Positions 18,254-26,784 of a stretch of DNA of 64,000 bases are shown here, in pieces. A program made the translations under genes and the position numbers. The stretch comes from Fen-1258 sp947085815 (GTDB taxonomy: Bacteria > Bacteroidota > Ignavibacteria > Ignavibacteriales > Melioribacteraceae): positions 62,001 through 126,000 of the forward strand of contig CAMTXU010000008.1 of NCBI GenBank assembly GCA_947085815.1, read 5' to 3'. The notes beneath the pieces were generated by a model. It had not been told where the DNA came from, did no database searches, and was given only the letters and a program-made list of their open reading frames with translations. Each line of letters opens with the position of its first letter. Position 1 is the stretch's first letter.

Positions 18254-18904
18254 TTAATTTTTCTTTTCTCCGTAGGAGTCCTTTGGATAATTTTTTTCTG
18301 CTGTAATTTCTTTGTCCAGCCAATTCGGAACAACAGATTCCGGCTTAGCAAGTCCACGTGCGTAAGGAGTTGATGATAAACTATGAACTCGTCCGTGAGG
18401 TGTTTCGCGGTGACAATCCCAACAATATCTTTCCGTTTGATCTTCAACGCTATTATTATTGATAGATCTCAATGCTATCGGATGAATTAAATTGCTGTGG
18501 CATCGAATGCAATTATTCTGTACCGCTCTCTTTCCCGCATCTTTGATTTGAATAACCTGCGGTTCCCACCTCATTGTAAAATAAGTGGCATGGCGAAGTC
18601 CGTCGCCTGCCTTAAAAAGATATTTCGAAATAAAATTATTCTGCGGTACATGACAATCATTACAGGTAATTCCCCTGCCATGACTGCCCCTTTCCCATGT
18701 TGCATACTGCGGATACATTACATGACAATTTACACATGTTTTCGGATTATCAGAGATATATGAAATTGCGTTAGATATGTAGAGAACATAAAACCCTAAT
18801 CCAACTAAAATTCCAGCTAGTACTATTACCGGGTATCTCCATTGCTTCGGTGGAACGATGCGGTTAAATATTTTCTCGAGCCAATTTTTCTTAGCCGATT
18901 CCAT
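18254..18904 (-). CDS. nrfH: Membrane tetraheme cytochrome c NrfH (NapC/NirT family)
   Basis: The 216-residue protein has a membrane helix at about 25-48 (YPVIVLAGILVGLGFYVLYI) and four heme motifs: CVNCH 57-61, CNDCH 81-85, CIRCH 132-136 and CWDCH 161-165. It takes electrons from menaquinol and passes them to NrfA. The segment HVMYPQYATWERGSHGRG after the first heme is typical of NrfH. nrfA begins 14 bp downstream, so the pair is cotranscribed. The C-terminus extends beyond the final heme with a Lys-rich tail. Confidence 0.95.
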   Translation of the reverse strand: MESAKKNWLEKIFNRIVPPKQWRYPVIVLAGILVGLGFYVLYISNAISYISDNPKTCVNCHVMYPQYATWERGSHGRGITCNDCHVPQNNFISKYLFKAGDGLRHATYFTMRWEPQVIQIKDAGKRAVQNNCIRCHSNLIHPIALRSINNNSVEDQTERYCWDCHRETPHGRVHSLSSTPYARGLAKPESVVPNWLDKEITAEKNYPKDSYGEKKN

Positions 18905-18913
18905 CTTCAGCCC

Positions 18914-19990
18914 TTATCTTTTTTGTGTAGATCTATTCAATTCTTTTATTTCGGCAGTACTCGTAGGATGGCCAATAGCATCTAATTGTTTATGAATCAT
19001 CAAGTATTCTTTTGGAGTAACTTTATTGTGCCAATTGCCTGTAATCATTCCTATTCCGGTTATTGAGATAAAAATCAACACTATTCCCGCTGCTATTATT
19101 TTTTTTGATATTTTTTTCTTTCCAAAAATATTTGTTACATCAAGTGTATCGTCAACCGGGCACGCATCTACACAACTCAAACAGGATGTGCATTCATCCG
19201 ATAGAACGGTTTTTGCTTTATCAACCTTGATGAAAGACGGACAAGCTTTTGAACATAGACCGCAATCAATACAACTGATGTTATTTCGCTTAATTTTGTT
19301 TGGACTTAATAATCCAACAATTCCCAACAGTGCGCCGTAAGGACAAAGATATCTGCACCAAAAATTTCTAACAATTATAGAAAGTAAAAAAAGAACTCCG
19401 ATAACAATAAGACTAAATCGCGAAATGTTAGCGAAAAAATAATACATCTTGACATCAGCGACTATATTATAAGTATCATTTAGGAAATATGCCAAAGCTG
19501 CTTCAGTCATCGAAAAAATTGCAAAAGCAAAAAAAGCCAGCAGCAAATATTTAATCCCTCTCAGAGGATAATCCAAAAACTTTGGCAGTTTAAACCGTCG
19601 CTTTAATAATTTTTTCCAAATCCATTCTCCAAAGTCTCCCACCATTTCAGAAATGGAACCAACCGGACACATCCAACTGCAGAACGCCTTTCCAAAAGCC
19701 AAGGACACGCCAACAATCGCCAGGAAAATGAAAAAACCTGCTGGATGAACATTGTGCACTTTTCCGGTTTGAATAAAATATACAATACTCATTAAGGCGC
19801 TGATCGGAAGAAATCCTTCAACACCCGGAGGTCTTTGGTGAAAGGCAGTTGTTCCATTCGATTCCAGAAAAGAAACAAACTGCCAAAATTCTATACCAAT
19901 CCATATATAAAGTAAGGAGAAGCTTATTTGAACAGCAAATCTAATTTGCTGTATAGACCTTGATTTATTTTTTTTATAACTATGTGACAT
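18914..19990 (-). CDS. Membrane polyferredoxin, NapH/NosR-like quinol dehydrogenase
   Basis: The 358-residue protein has several transmembrane helices. Cytoplasmic-type cysteine motifs of the NapH/NosR/CcoG kind are seen in the CSWMCPVG and CRYLCPYG segments, each with the CxxxCP signature. Two 4Fe-4S ferredoxin clusters follow: CIDCGLCSKACP and CTSCLSCVDACP. It could transfer electrons from the quinol pool to a periplasmic acceptor. It is the first gene of the leftward nrf operon, with nrfH starting about 10 bp after its stop. The facing nos operon lacks its own NapGH-like membrane protein, so this one might serve both (inference). Confidence 0.85.
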   Translation of the reverse strand: MSHSYKKNKSRSIQQIRFAVQISFSLLYIWIGIEFWQFVSFLESNGTTAFHQRPPGVEGFLPISALMSIVYFIQTGKVHNVHPAGFFIFLAIVGVSLAFGKAFCSWMCPVGSISEMVGDFGEWIWKKLLKRRFKLPKFLDYPLRGIKYLLLAFFAFAIFSMTEAALAYFLNDTYNIVADVKMYYFFANISRFSLIVIGVLFLLSIIVRNFWCRYLCPYGALLGIVGLLSPNKIKRNNISCIDCGLCSKACPSFIKVDKAKTVLSDECTSCLSCVDACPVDDTLDVTNIFGKKKISKKIIAAGIVLIFISITGIGMITGNWHNKVTPKEYLMIHKQLDAIGHPTSTAEIKELNRSTQKR

Positions 19991-20492
19991 AAATTGAAGT
20001 ACTTTTTATTAAACAGACTATATGCTCTGATATAAACATATCTATTTTTTACTTCCAAATCAATTCAAATAGCAGAAATTTTTGACAAAAAAGGGCATTT
20101 TTTTCTAAATCGGATAAAAAAGACCCTCTTTTCTTTTCGCTTGACTTTTTAAGCAAGAAACCCATAGATTTAATCAGAGTAATGTTTCCGATAAAACTGG
20201 TCTTTAATAATAAGTTAAAATACGGCATGCGGTCTTTTTTGTATATGAAGAAATTTGAAAAAGATTTTCGATTTTCTTGAACAAACTAAAGAATTTGAAA
20301 TTTTTTTTGGCGGCAATGCTGATACATGTTCAGACGATAAATGTAAAATCCGTTAAGCATGGACTACGTTAATCAAAAGAATGACTCATATAATTAAGAA
20401 TCACGCTCTGGGTAATCTATCTTTTAGATTAGAAAATGAACGCTACAACTGAAGTAGAAAATAAATTTTTTAAATCACACAAAGGAGATACA
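19991..20492. promoter_or_regulatory. Divergent promoter region between the nrf and nos operons
   Basis: 500 bp of AT-rich DNA separate the polyferredoxin gene (leftward) from the cytochrome c gene (rightward). It must carry both promoters and probably operators for an oxygen- or NO-responsive regulator. I could not find a convincing FNR/DNR box or NsrR palindrome by eye. The SD of the first nos gene (AAAGGAGA, 20481-20488) is at its right end. An in-frame ATG at 20436 is unlikely to be the start of that gene. Confidence 0.5.
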
Positions 20493-20972
20493 ATGAAGAA
20501 ATTATTTTTTTTAACAGCCATTTCAGTTCTTTTAGTCGTTGCATGTGGAGAAAAGAGGTCTAATTCATCAAATGATGAATTGGCAAAAAAAGAAAAGATG
20601 GCAAAGATTTTTGGCTTAACTGTTTTCGAATTAGACAATGGAATTGGACCTATAAAAGAAAAGATAACTCTTTTGCCAATCGATCCGAAAATGGTTGAAG
20701 AGGGGAAAAAATTATTTGATACGAAATGTGCTCAATGCCATAAACTTGATGAGCGTTACACGGGACCTGCTCAGAGAGATCTTGTTGAAAGAAGATCTCC
20801 AGAATATATAATGAATATGATCTTAAACCCTGTTGAAATGGTTGCCAAACATCCCGAAGCAAAAAAAATGTTTGCTCAATATCCAACCCAGATGACTTTT
20901 CAAAATGTAACACAAGAAGATGCAAGAAAGATGCTTGAATATTTTCGTTCAGTTGATAAATCAAAAAAATAA
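20493..20972 (+). CDS. Monoheme c-type cytochrome lipoprotein of the nos operon
   Basis: The 159-residue protein has a lipoprotein signal peptide (lipobox with Cys18, VVACG) and one heme site, CAQCH at 79-83, with a probable axial Met in YPTQMTF. It may be the electron donor to NosZ, since it sits 19 bp upstream of it. Its heme domain resembles class I cytochromes (GPAQRDLVERRSPEYIMNMILNP, split by helices). ATG at 20493 follows AAAGGAGA; the upstream ATG at 20436 would put 19 extra residues before the signal peptide. Confidence 0.88.
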   Translation: MKKLFFLTAISVLLVVACGEKRSNSSNDELAKKEKMAKIFGLTVFELDNGIGPIKEKITLLPIDPKMVEEGKKLFDTKCAQCHKLDERYTGPAQRDLVERRSPEYIMNMILNPVEMVAKHPEAKKMFAQYPTQMTFQNVTQEDARKMLEYFRSVDKSKK

Positions 20973-20991
20973 ATTACCAAAAGGAGAAACT

Positions 20992-22935
20992 ATGAAAAAG
21001 AAAAAATTAGCATGGCTCATAATTCCTGCTTTATTGTTAAGTGCACTTTTATATAATTGCTCTAATTCCGATAACGCCGGAAACTTTAGCGATGCCGCAT
21101 CTAAAGTATATGTAGCCCCGGGAACACATGATGAGTTTTACGCATTCATGTCTGGAGGATTCAGCGGTCAAGTCTCTGTTTATGGACTTCCATCGGGCAG
21201 GTTATTTAGAGTAATTAGTGTCTTCTCTCAAAATCCAGAAACGGGTTATGGATATTCCGAAGAGTCCAAGCCTATGTTAGCAACTTCGTATGGCAATATT
21301 CCATGGGATGACGCGCACCATCCAGAATTTTCACAGACTGATGGTGTGCCTGATGGTAGATGGTTGTTTATTAACGGAAATAATACACCGAGAATTGCAA
21401 GAATAGATCTGAAATCGTTTGAAACTACTGAAATTATAGAGATACCAAATTCCGCTGGAAATCATGGCTCTCCCTTCGTTACAGAAAATAGTGAATATGT
21501 AGTCGCCTCAACGAGATTTAGTGTTCCTGTTCCTCAGAAAGATGTTTCAATATCTTCTTACAAAGAGAATTTTAAGGGAACAATATCATTTATAAAAGTA
21601 GATCCTAATTCAGGAAAAATGAATTTAGGATTTCAAATTATAGTTCCCGGTTTTGATTATGATTTAGCTCATGCCGGCAAAGGAGTATCTCATGGCTGGG
21701 CTTTCTTTTCTTGCTACAATAGTGAGCAAGCAAATTCATTATTAGAAATTAATGCTTCTCAAAACGATAAAGATTTTGTAGCGGCAGTAAATTGGAAAGC
21801 GGCTGAAAAATATTTGGCTCAGGGAAAAGGAAAAACTGTTAGCACCGAATACTATAGAAACCATTTTGATGAAGAAAAACATTTAGCGTTATCGGAAAAA
21901 AATACTCAAGTAACTGTATTAGATCCAAAAGATTGTCCCGGATTAATATATTATCTGCCAACTCCAAAATCGCCGCATGGCGTAAATATTGACCCTAGCG
22001 GTGAATATATTGTTGCGGGGGGAAAATTATCAACGGTTCTTCCGGTACATTCATTTTCCAAAATGTTAAAAGCAATAGAGAATAAAGATTTTCTCGGAGA
22101 TGTTGATGGAATACCGATTTTGAAATATGAATCTGTTATTGCAGGAGAAGTAAAAGATCCTGGATTAGGGCCGCTACATACTGAATTTGATAATAACGGG
22201 AATGCATACACATCGGCATTTCTTTCTTCGGAAATTGTAAAGTGGAAAGTTGGAAGTTGGGAAATTATTGATAGAGTACCCACCTATTACTCAATTGGAC
22301 ATTTGATGATTCCCGGCGGAGACAGCAGAAAACCTTGGGGTAAATATGTTGTTGCGTTAAATAAAATTACAAAAGACCGTTATTTACCTACGGGTCCGGA
22401 ACTTACTCAATCAGCTCAGTTGTTTGATATATCGGGAGATAAAATGAAACTTCTTCTTGATTTCCCGACAATTGGCGAGCCTCATTATGCACAGGCTATT
22501 CCCGCAGAAATTTTAGAAAAGAATTCGAAAAGGATATACGAAATAGAAAAGAATAAAAACCCTTACGCAGCAAAAAGCGAAAACGAAGCACGTGTTGAAA
22601 GAAAGGGGAATGTGGTTCGAGTTTATCTTACAACAACAAGAAGTCACTTTAAACCGGATAATATAGAAGGAATAAAAATTGGCGATAAAGTTTTCTTTCA
22701 TGTCACCAACCTAGAGCAAGATTGGGATATACCACACGGATTTGCAATCAAAGGCGCTACAAATTCTGAGTTGTTAGTGATGCCGGGTCAAACAAAAACA
22801 TTGGCTTGGAATCCGTTGAAAGAGGGAATTTATCCTTTCTACTGTACGGATTTTTGTTCTGCGCTGCATCAAGAAATGCAAGGTTATGTAAGAGTTTCTG
22901 CTTCGGGTAGTAGTACCAAATTGCTTTTTAACTAG
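20992..22935 (+). CDS. nosZ: Nitrous-oxide reductase NosZ, clade II type
   Basis: This 647-residue periplasmic copper enzyme reduces N2O to N2. The N-terminal propeller has the CuZ histidines in DDAHHPEF, NHGSPF, VSHGWAFFS, SPHGVNI, GPLHTEF, IGHLMIPGG and GEPHYAQ. The C-terminal cupredoxin domain carries the CuA motif C618-xxx-C622-xxx-H626-xx-M629 (CTDFCSALHQEM). The export signal is Sec-type (KKKKLAWLIIPALLL) without a twin arginine, as expected for clade II. A cysteine in LLYNCSNS may allow lipidation, although Asn at -1 is atypical. The start follows AAGGAG. Confidence 0.96.
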   Translation: MKKKKLAWLIIPALLLSALLYNCSNSDNAGNFSDAASKVYVAPGTHDEFYAFMSGGFSGQVSVYGLPSGRLFRVISVFSQNPETGYGYSEESKPMLATSYGNIPWDDAHHPEFSQTDGVPDGRWLFINGNNTPRIARIDLKSFETTEIIEIPNSAGNHGSPFVTENSEYVVASTRFSVPVPQKDVSISSYKENFKGTISFIKVDPNSGKMNLGFQIIVPGFDYDLAHAGKGVSHGWAFFSCYNSEQANSLLEINASQNDKDFVAAVNWKAAEKYLAQGKGKTVSTEYYRNHFDEEKHLALSEKNTQVTVLDPKDCPGLIYYLPTPKSPHGVNIDPSGEYIVAGGKLSTVLPVHSFSKMLKAIENKDFLGDVDGIPILKYESVIAGEVKDPGLGPLHTEFDNNGNAYTSAFLSSEIVKWKVGSWEIIDRVPTYYSIGHLMIPGGDSRKPWGKYVVALNKITKDRYLPTGPELTQSAQLFDISGDKMKLLLDFPTIGEPHYAQAIPAEILEKNSKRIYEIEKNKNPYAAKSENEARVERKGNVVRVYLTTTRSHFKPDNIEGIKIGDKVFFHVTNLEQDWDIPHGFAIKGATNSELLVMPGQTKTLAWNPLKEGIYPFYCTDFCSALHQEMQGYVRVSASGSSTKLLFN

Positions 22936-22982
22936 AAGTAATTATTTACTGGAATAGATTCGGTTCATTAAAGGAATTAGAT

Positions 22983-23561
22983 GTGAAAAAAAGATCAAGA
23001 ATAATGGTTTTGGTAGCCACGCTATTACTAATTGGTTTATATTTTTTCCCGATATGGAATATTGATTTAACCGCTCCGCAATACCCGGAAGGAATTGGTT
23101 TAAGAATTTGGATAAATCAAATAACCGGTGAAAAGGAACATGATCTTAAAAATATTAACGGGTTAAATCATTACATCGGAATGAAAAAAATTGAACCGGA
23201 ATCTATTCCCGAATTAAAAATAATGCCTTACATTGCTGCCGGTTTTATACTATTTGGATTTATTACTTTTCTATTAAAGAATAGAAATATTTTAGCTATA
23301 TGGATAATACTTCTTATAGTGGGACTTGGAATTGGTTTATATGATTTTTATATGTGGGGTTATGATTACGGTCATAATTTAAATCCAAATGCACCAATAA
23401 AAGTTCCTGGTATGACTTATCAGCCGCCGCTTCTTGGCGGGAAGCAATTGTTGAATATACATGCAGAATCTTTACCGGGGACCGGTGGTTTAATTGCGGT
23501 CACATCAATAACTCTCGCGATAATTTCTTTTTATATTGATAGAAAAAAGAAGAGAATTTAA
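22983..23561 (+). CDS. Integral membrane protein of the nos operon (NosB-position protein)
   Basis: The 192-residue protein has about four transmembrane helices (IMVLVATLLLIGLYFFPIW, MPYIAAGFILFGFITFLL, ILAIWIILLIVGLGIGLYDFYMW with a split after 20, and LIAVTSITLAIISFYI). Between them is a loop with PEGIGLRIWINQI and HNLNPNAPIKVPGMTYQPP. Position between nosZ and nosL matches a poorly characterised membrane protein of clade II nos clusters, where NosB is named in some species. A role in electron transfer or enzyme maturation is inference. Start is a GTG; ATG at 22981 is immediately stopped. Confidence 0.8.
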   Translation: MKKRSRIMVLVATLLLIGLYFFPIWNIDLTAPQYPEGIGLRIWINQITGEKEHDLKNINGLNHYIGMKKIEPESIPELKIMPYIAAGFILFGFITFLLKNRNILAIWIILLIVGLGIGLYDFYMWGYDYGHNLNPNAPIKVPGMTYQPPLLGGKQLLNIHAESLPGTGGLIAVTSITLAIISFYIDRKKKRI

Positions 23562-23563
23562 TC

Positions 23564-24025
23564 ATGAATTTTTTAATAAAAAAAATAATGAAGGGTATTT
23601 GTTTCTTAATTTTTGTAGCCTTACTCGTCTCATGTCAAAAATCACCAGAACCTATAGCTTACGGTAGCGATGAGTGTGATAATTGCAAAATGACTATTTC
23701 AGATCCAAAATTTGGTGCCGAATTAATTAATTCGAAAGGGAAAATTTATAGGTTTGATTCAGCCGAATGTTTAGCCTCATTTGGAAAAGAAATTAAACCG
23801 GAAGAGATAAATTCTGAATGGGTCTCAAATTTTGTAATTCCTGGAGAATTTATTAAAGCTGATGCTGCTGTTTTCTTAATAAGTGATAAAATCAAAAGCC
23901 CGATGGGCTTAAATATAAGCGCATTTTCAAATCACAAAAGTTTGGATGAGGTTCGTGCGATATCCGGCGGAAAGCCTCTAAACTGGAAAGAAGTTCAGTT
24001 ATATGTGCAGAATCAATGGAAGTGA
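23564..24025 (+). CDS. nosL: Copper-chaperone lipoprotein NosL
   Basis: The 153-residue protein has a lipoprotein signal (lipobox VSC with Cys24) and the NosL cluster DECDNCKMTISD (C38, C41, M43), whose Cys and Met ligands bind Cu(I). Further conserved parts are GAELI, YRFDSAECLASF and the ending GGKPLNWKEVQ. It supplies copper to NosZ in the periplasm. It starts 2 bp after the upstream stop and overlaps nosD by 23 bp, so translation is coupled. Confidence 0.94.
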   Translation: MNFLIKKIMKGICFLIFVALLVSCQKSPEPIAYGSDECDNCKMTISDPKFGAELINSKGKIYRFDSAECLASFGKEIKPEEINSEWVSNFVIPGEFIKADAAVFLISDKIKSPMGLNISAFSNHKSLDEVRAISGGKPLNWKEVQLYVQNQWK

Positions 24026-25268
24026 TAAGATAGATTCCATAAAGCTTATTTTAGTTTTTTTTGTTTTCGTCTTCTACAATCAATTATCTGCAGAAATTCT
24101 TTTAGTCGGAGCCGCACAAAAATATCATAACATTAAGTTGGGAATTTCCGTTGCAGCGGCAGGTGATACCATTTTGGTGAGCAGCGGATTCTATTCTGAA
24201 GGGACAATCACATTAACAAAATCAATAACGCTTCTTGGAAAAGATTTTCCCACTATTTCCGGTGATAATAAGAATGAAATATTATTAGTGAAAGCTGATG
24301 GTGTTATCATCAAAGGATTTTCATTTTTAAATGCAGGATTAAGTTTTATACATGATAATGCCGCCATTAAATTAGACGGTGTAAAAAATTGTAGAGTGGA
24401 AGGAAATAAATTCAGTAATAATTTCTTTGGTATTTATTTAGCTAAATCGAATCTATGCCAAATTGTTAACAATGAAATTTCCGCATCTTCGATAAGAGAA
24501 ACTTATTCCGGAAACGGGATTCATTTATGGTATTGTAGAGATATCACAATTAAAAACAACCATATAAGCGGGCACCGGGATGGAATTTACCTGGAATTCG
24601 CAAGAAAGAGTATAATCCAAAATAATTACAGTGAAAACAATGTTCGTTATGGATTACATTTTATGTTTTCGGACAGCTGCGAATACTCAAACAATACTTT
24701 CATAAAAAATGGTGCCGGTGTTGCTGTAATGTACACTCACAATGTCACAATGACAGATAACAGATTTGAACAGAATTGGGGCGGCGGGGCATATGGTTTA
24801 TTGCTGAAAGAGATATCTAATAGCACGATTGAAAATAATTACTTTTACAAAAATTCCAGCGGAATCTATTTAGAAGGCTGCACCAGGATAAAATCTTCTG
24901 GAAACAGTTTTATTGAGAATGGTTGGGCTATTAGACTTATGGCAAACTCTATGGAAAATATTTTTAAGCGTAACAATTTTATCGGAAACACTTTTGATAT
25001 TTCAACCAACAGCATTAAAAATTATAATACGTTTAATAACAATTATTGGTCGGAGTATAAAGGCTATGATTTAAATAAGGATGGTATTGGCGATGTACCG
25101 TATCATCCTGTTAAATTATTTTCTGTTATAACCGAAAGGAACAGACCAACTTTGATCCTTCTGAGAAGTTTTTTTGTTGAGTTGTTAGACATTGCTGAAA
25201 ATATTTTTCCAACTCTAACACCAGAAACATTAATTGACAACAATCCGGCAATGCGAAAGATTTTATGA
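24003..25268 (+). CDS. nosD: NosD, periplasmic parallel beta-helix protein for NosZ maturation
   Basis: The 421-residue protein is made of PbH1/CASH repeats such as AAIKLDGVKNCRVEGNKFS, GIYLAKSNLCQIVNN and GIYLEGCTRIKSSGNSF. It has an N-terminal hydrophobic signal (SIKLILVFFVFVFYNQLSA). NosD works with the NosFY ABC transporter to assemble the CuZ cluster. The C-terminal LLRSFFVELLDIAE segment resembles the membrane-proximal end of family members. It overlaps nosL upstream and nosF downstream (ATGA overlap). Confidence 0.93.
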   Translation: MCRINGSDKIDSIKLILVFFVFVFYNQLSAEILLVGAAQKYHNIKLGISVAAAGDTILVSSGFYSEGTITLTKSITLLGKDFPTISGDNKNEILLVKADGVIIKGFSFLNAGLSFIHDNAAIKLDGVKNCRVEGNKFSNNFFGIYLAKSNLCQIVNNEISASSIRETYSGNGIHLWYCRDITIKNNHISGHRDGIYLEFARKSIIQNNYSENNVRYGLHFMFSDSCEYSNNTFIKNGAGVAVMYTHNVTMTDNRFEQNWGGGAYGLLLKEISNSTIENNYFYKNSSGIYLEGCTRIKSSGNSFIENGWAIRLMANSMENIFKRNNFIGNTFDISTNSIKNYNTFNNNYWSEYKGYDLNKDGIGDVPYHPVKLFSVITERNRPTLILLRSFFVELLDIAENIFPTLTPETLIDNNPAMRKIL

Positions 25269-25975
25269 TTACATTTAAAAATTGCTCGAAACAATATGGA
25301 ACTCTTAAGGCGTTGAATAAAGTTAATCTTAACATTCTGCGCGGCTCATTAACATTTTTAGTTGGACCTAATGCCTCCGGTAAAACCACATTAATAAAAT
25401 CTTTATTAGGCTTAGTAAAACCAACCTCAGGAGAAATAATTGTAAACGGAAGAACATTAAATGGAGATTATGATTACAGAAAAGAGATCGGTTATGTTTC
25501 TCAAATTGCAAACTTCCCGGAAAATCTAACTGTTGAAGAAACTTTTAGAATGGTAAAGGATTTAAGAGACAAACAAAATAATTATGATGAGGAATTGATT
25601 TCAGATTTTCACTTAGAATTAGCATTCGATAAACGATTGAAAACTTTATCCGGAGGAACGCGGCAAAAAGTAAATGTTGCGGTTGCATTTTTATTCGATC
25701 CCAATTTAATAATATTGGATGAACCCACAGCGGGATTAGACCCCGTTGCCAGCAGTTTATTGAAAGATAAGATTATGAAAGAAAGCAAAAAGGGAAAAAC
25801 TATTATCTTCACTTCACACATCTTAAGTGAGATGGAAGAACTTGCACAAAATATAGTTTTTCTTTTAGAAGGCAGAGTGTTTTTTAACGGGACTATCGAA
25901 GATTTGATTAACTCCACAAACCAACAAAATCTAGAAAGAGCAATAGCTTCAATTATGAATGGCGCCGAAAAATGA
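25265..25975 (+). CDS. nosF: NosF, ABC transporter ATPase
   Basis: The 236-residue protein has Walker A GPNASGKTT (34-42), the ABC signature LSGGTRQ (128-134), Walker B LIILDEP (148-154) and the switch His in IFTSHILSEMEEL. It is the ATPase partner of NosY and needs NosD for CuZ maturation of NosZ. Overlap of start and stop with nosD (ATGA) and 4 bp with nosY shows a coupled operon. Confidence 0.95.
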   Translation: MITFKNCSKQYGTLKALNKVNLNILRGSLTFLVGPNASGKTTLIKSLLGLVKPTSGEIIVNGRTLNGDYDYRKEIGYVSQIANFPENLTVEETFRMVKDLRDKQNNYDEELISDFHLELAFDKRLKTLSGGTRQKVNVAVAFLFDPNLIILDEPTAGLDPVASSLLKDKIMKESKKGKTIIFTSHILSEMEELAQNIVFLLEGRVFFNGTIEDLINSTNQQNLERAIASIMNGAEK

Positions 25976-26763
25976 AAATTCTTTTTAAAATAATAAAATA
26001 CCAATTTCATGACCTCTCCAGAAGTAAATGGATAATTATCTATACATCTTTCTTTTTCCTGCTAAGTTATAGTCTTTTTACATTCAATAAAGATTTTTCC
26101 AGAGTGTTAATCAGTTTAATGAACGTAGTACTAATTATAATCCCCCTTGTTTCAACAATTTTTGGGACCATTCATTACTACAACAGCAAAGAATATATAA
26201 TCTTTGTGCTCTCGCAGCCAATTAAGAGAAGTATTTTATTTCTTGGTCTTTATATTGGTCTGGCTATTCCGTTGGCTCTTAGCTTTGTTGTAGGCGTTTC
26301 TATACCAATCCTCTTTAATTTAGGAAATATCAAAGGCGGTTTTGATGTGCTTATATTTTTATTTCTTGCCGGATTTTTTCAAACAATTATTTTTTGCAGT
26401 ATCGCTTTTTTAATAGCGACACTTAACGAGAATAAAATGCTTGGTTTAGGATTCGCTACGTTTAGTTGGCTTGCTTTCGGTGCATTCTACGACGGTCTAA
26501 TACTTTTCTTATTACAGATATTACAAGATTATCCTATCGAGAAATTATCTATAGCGTTAAGTATGCTAAATCCAATAGACCTTGCCCGGCTGTTAGTAGT
26601 ATTAAAATTAGATATCTCGGCATTGATGGGATATACAGGCGCAGTGTTCCAAAAATTCTTTGGTGGTTCATTTGGAACTATATTATCAATTTTGTCACTT
26701 ACTATATGGGCGATACTTCCATTTTATATTGGAATAAGAAAATTTTCAAAAAAAGACTTCTAA
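25972..26763 (+). CDS. nosY: NosY, ABC transporter permease
   Basis: The 263-residue protein has six predicted transmembrane segments, such as LMNVVLIIIPLVSTIFGTI, SILFLGLYIGLAIPLALSFV and IFLFLAGFFQTIIFCSIAFL. It matches NosY-type ABC-2 permeases, including EYIIFVLSQPIKRS after the second helix and LNPIDLARLLVVLKL near the end. It forms the channel part with NosF. Its start overlaps nosF by four bases. It ends the core nos cluster. Confidence 0.93.
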   Translation: MKILFKIIKYQFHDLSRSKWIIIYTSFFFLLSYSLFTFNKDFSRVLISLMNVVLIIIPLVSTIFGTIHYYNSKEYIIFVLSQPIKRSILFLGLYIGLAIPLALSFVVGVSIPILFNLGNIKGGFDVLIFLFLAGFFQTIIFCSIAFLIATLNENKMLGLGFATFSWLAFGAFYDGLILFLLQILQDYPIEKLSIALSMLNPIDLARLLVVLKLDISALMGYTGAVFQKFFGGSFGTILSILSLTIWAILPFYIGIRKFSKKDF

Positions 26764-26784
26764 CTAAAAACAAAGGATAAGTAC

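Noticed and set aside
20321..20350. TGA...TCA half-sites (TGATACATGTTCA) as an FNR/DNR box before the nos operon
   Set aside because: Spacing between TGA and TCA is 7 rather than 6 and the inner palindrome fails, so it does not match the TTGAT-N4-ATCAA consensus.
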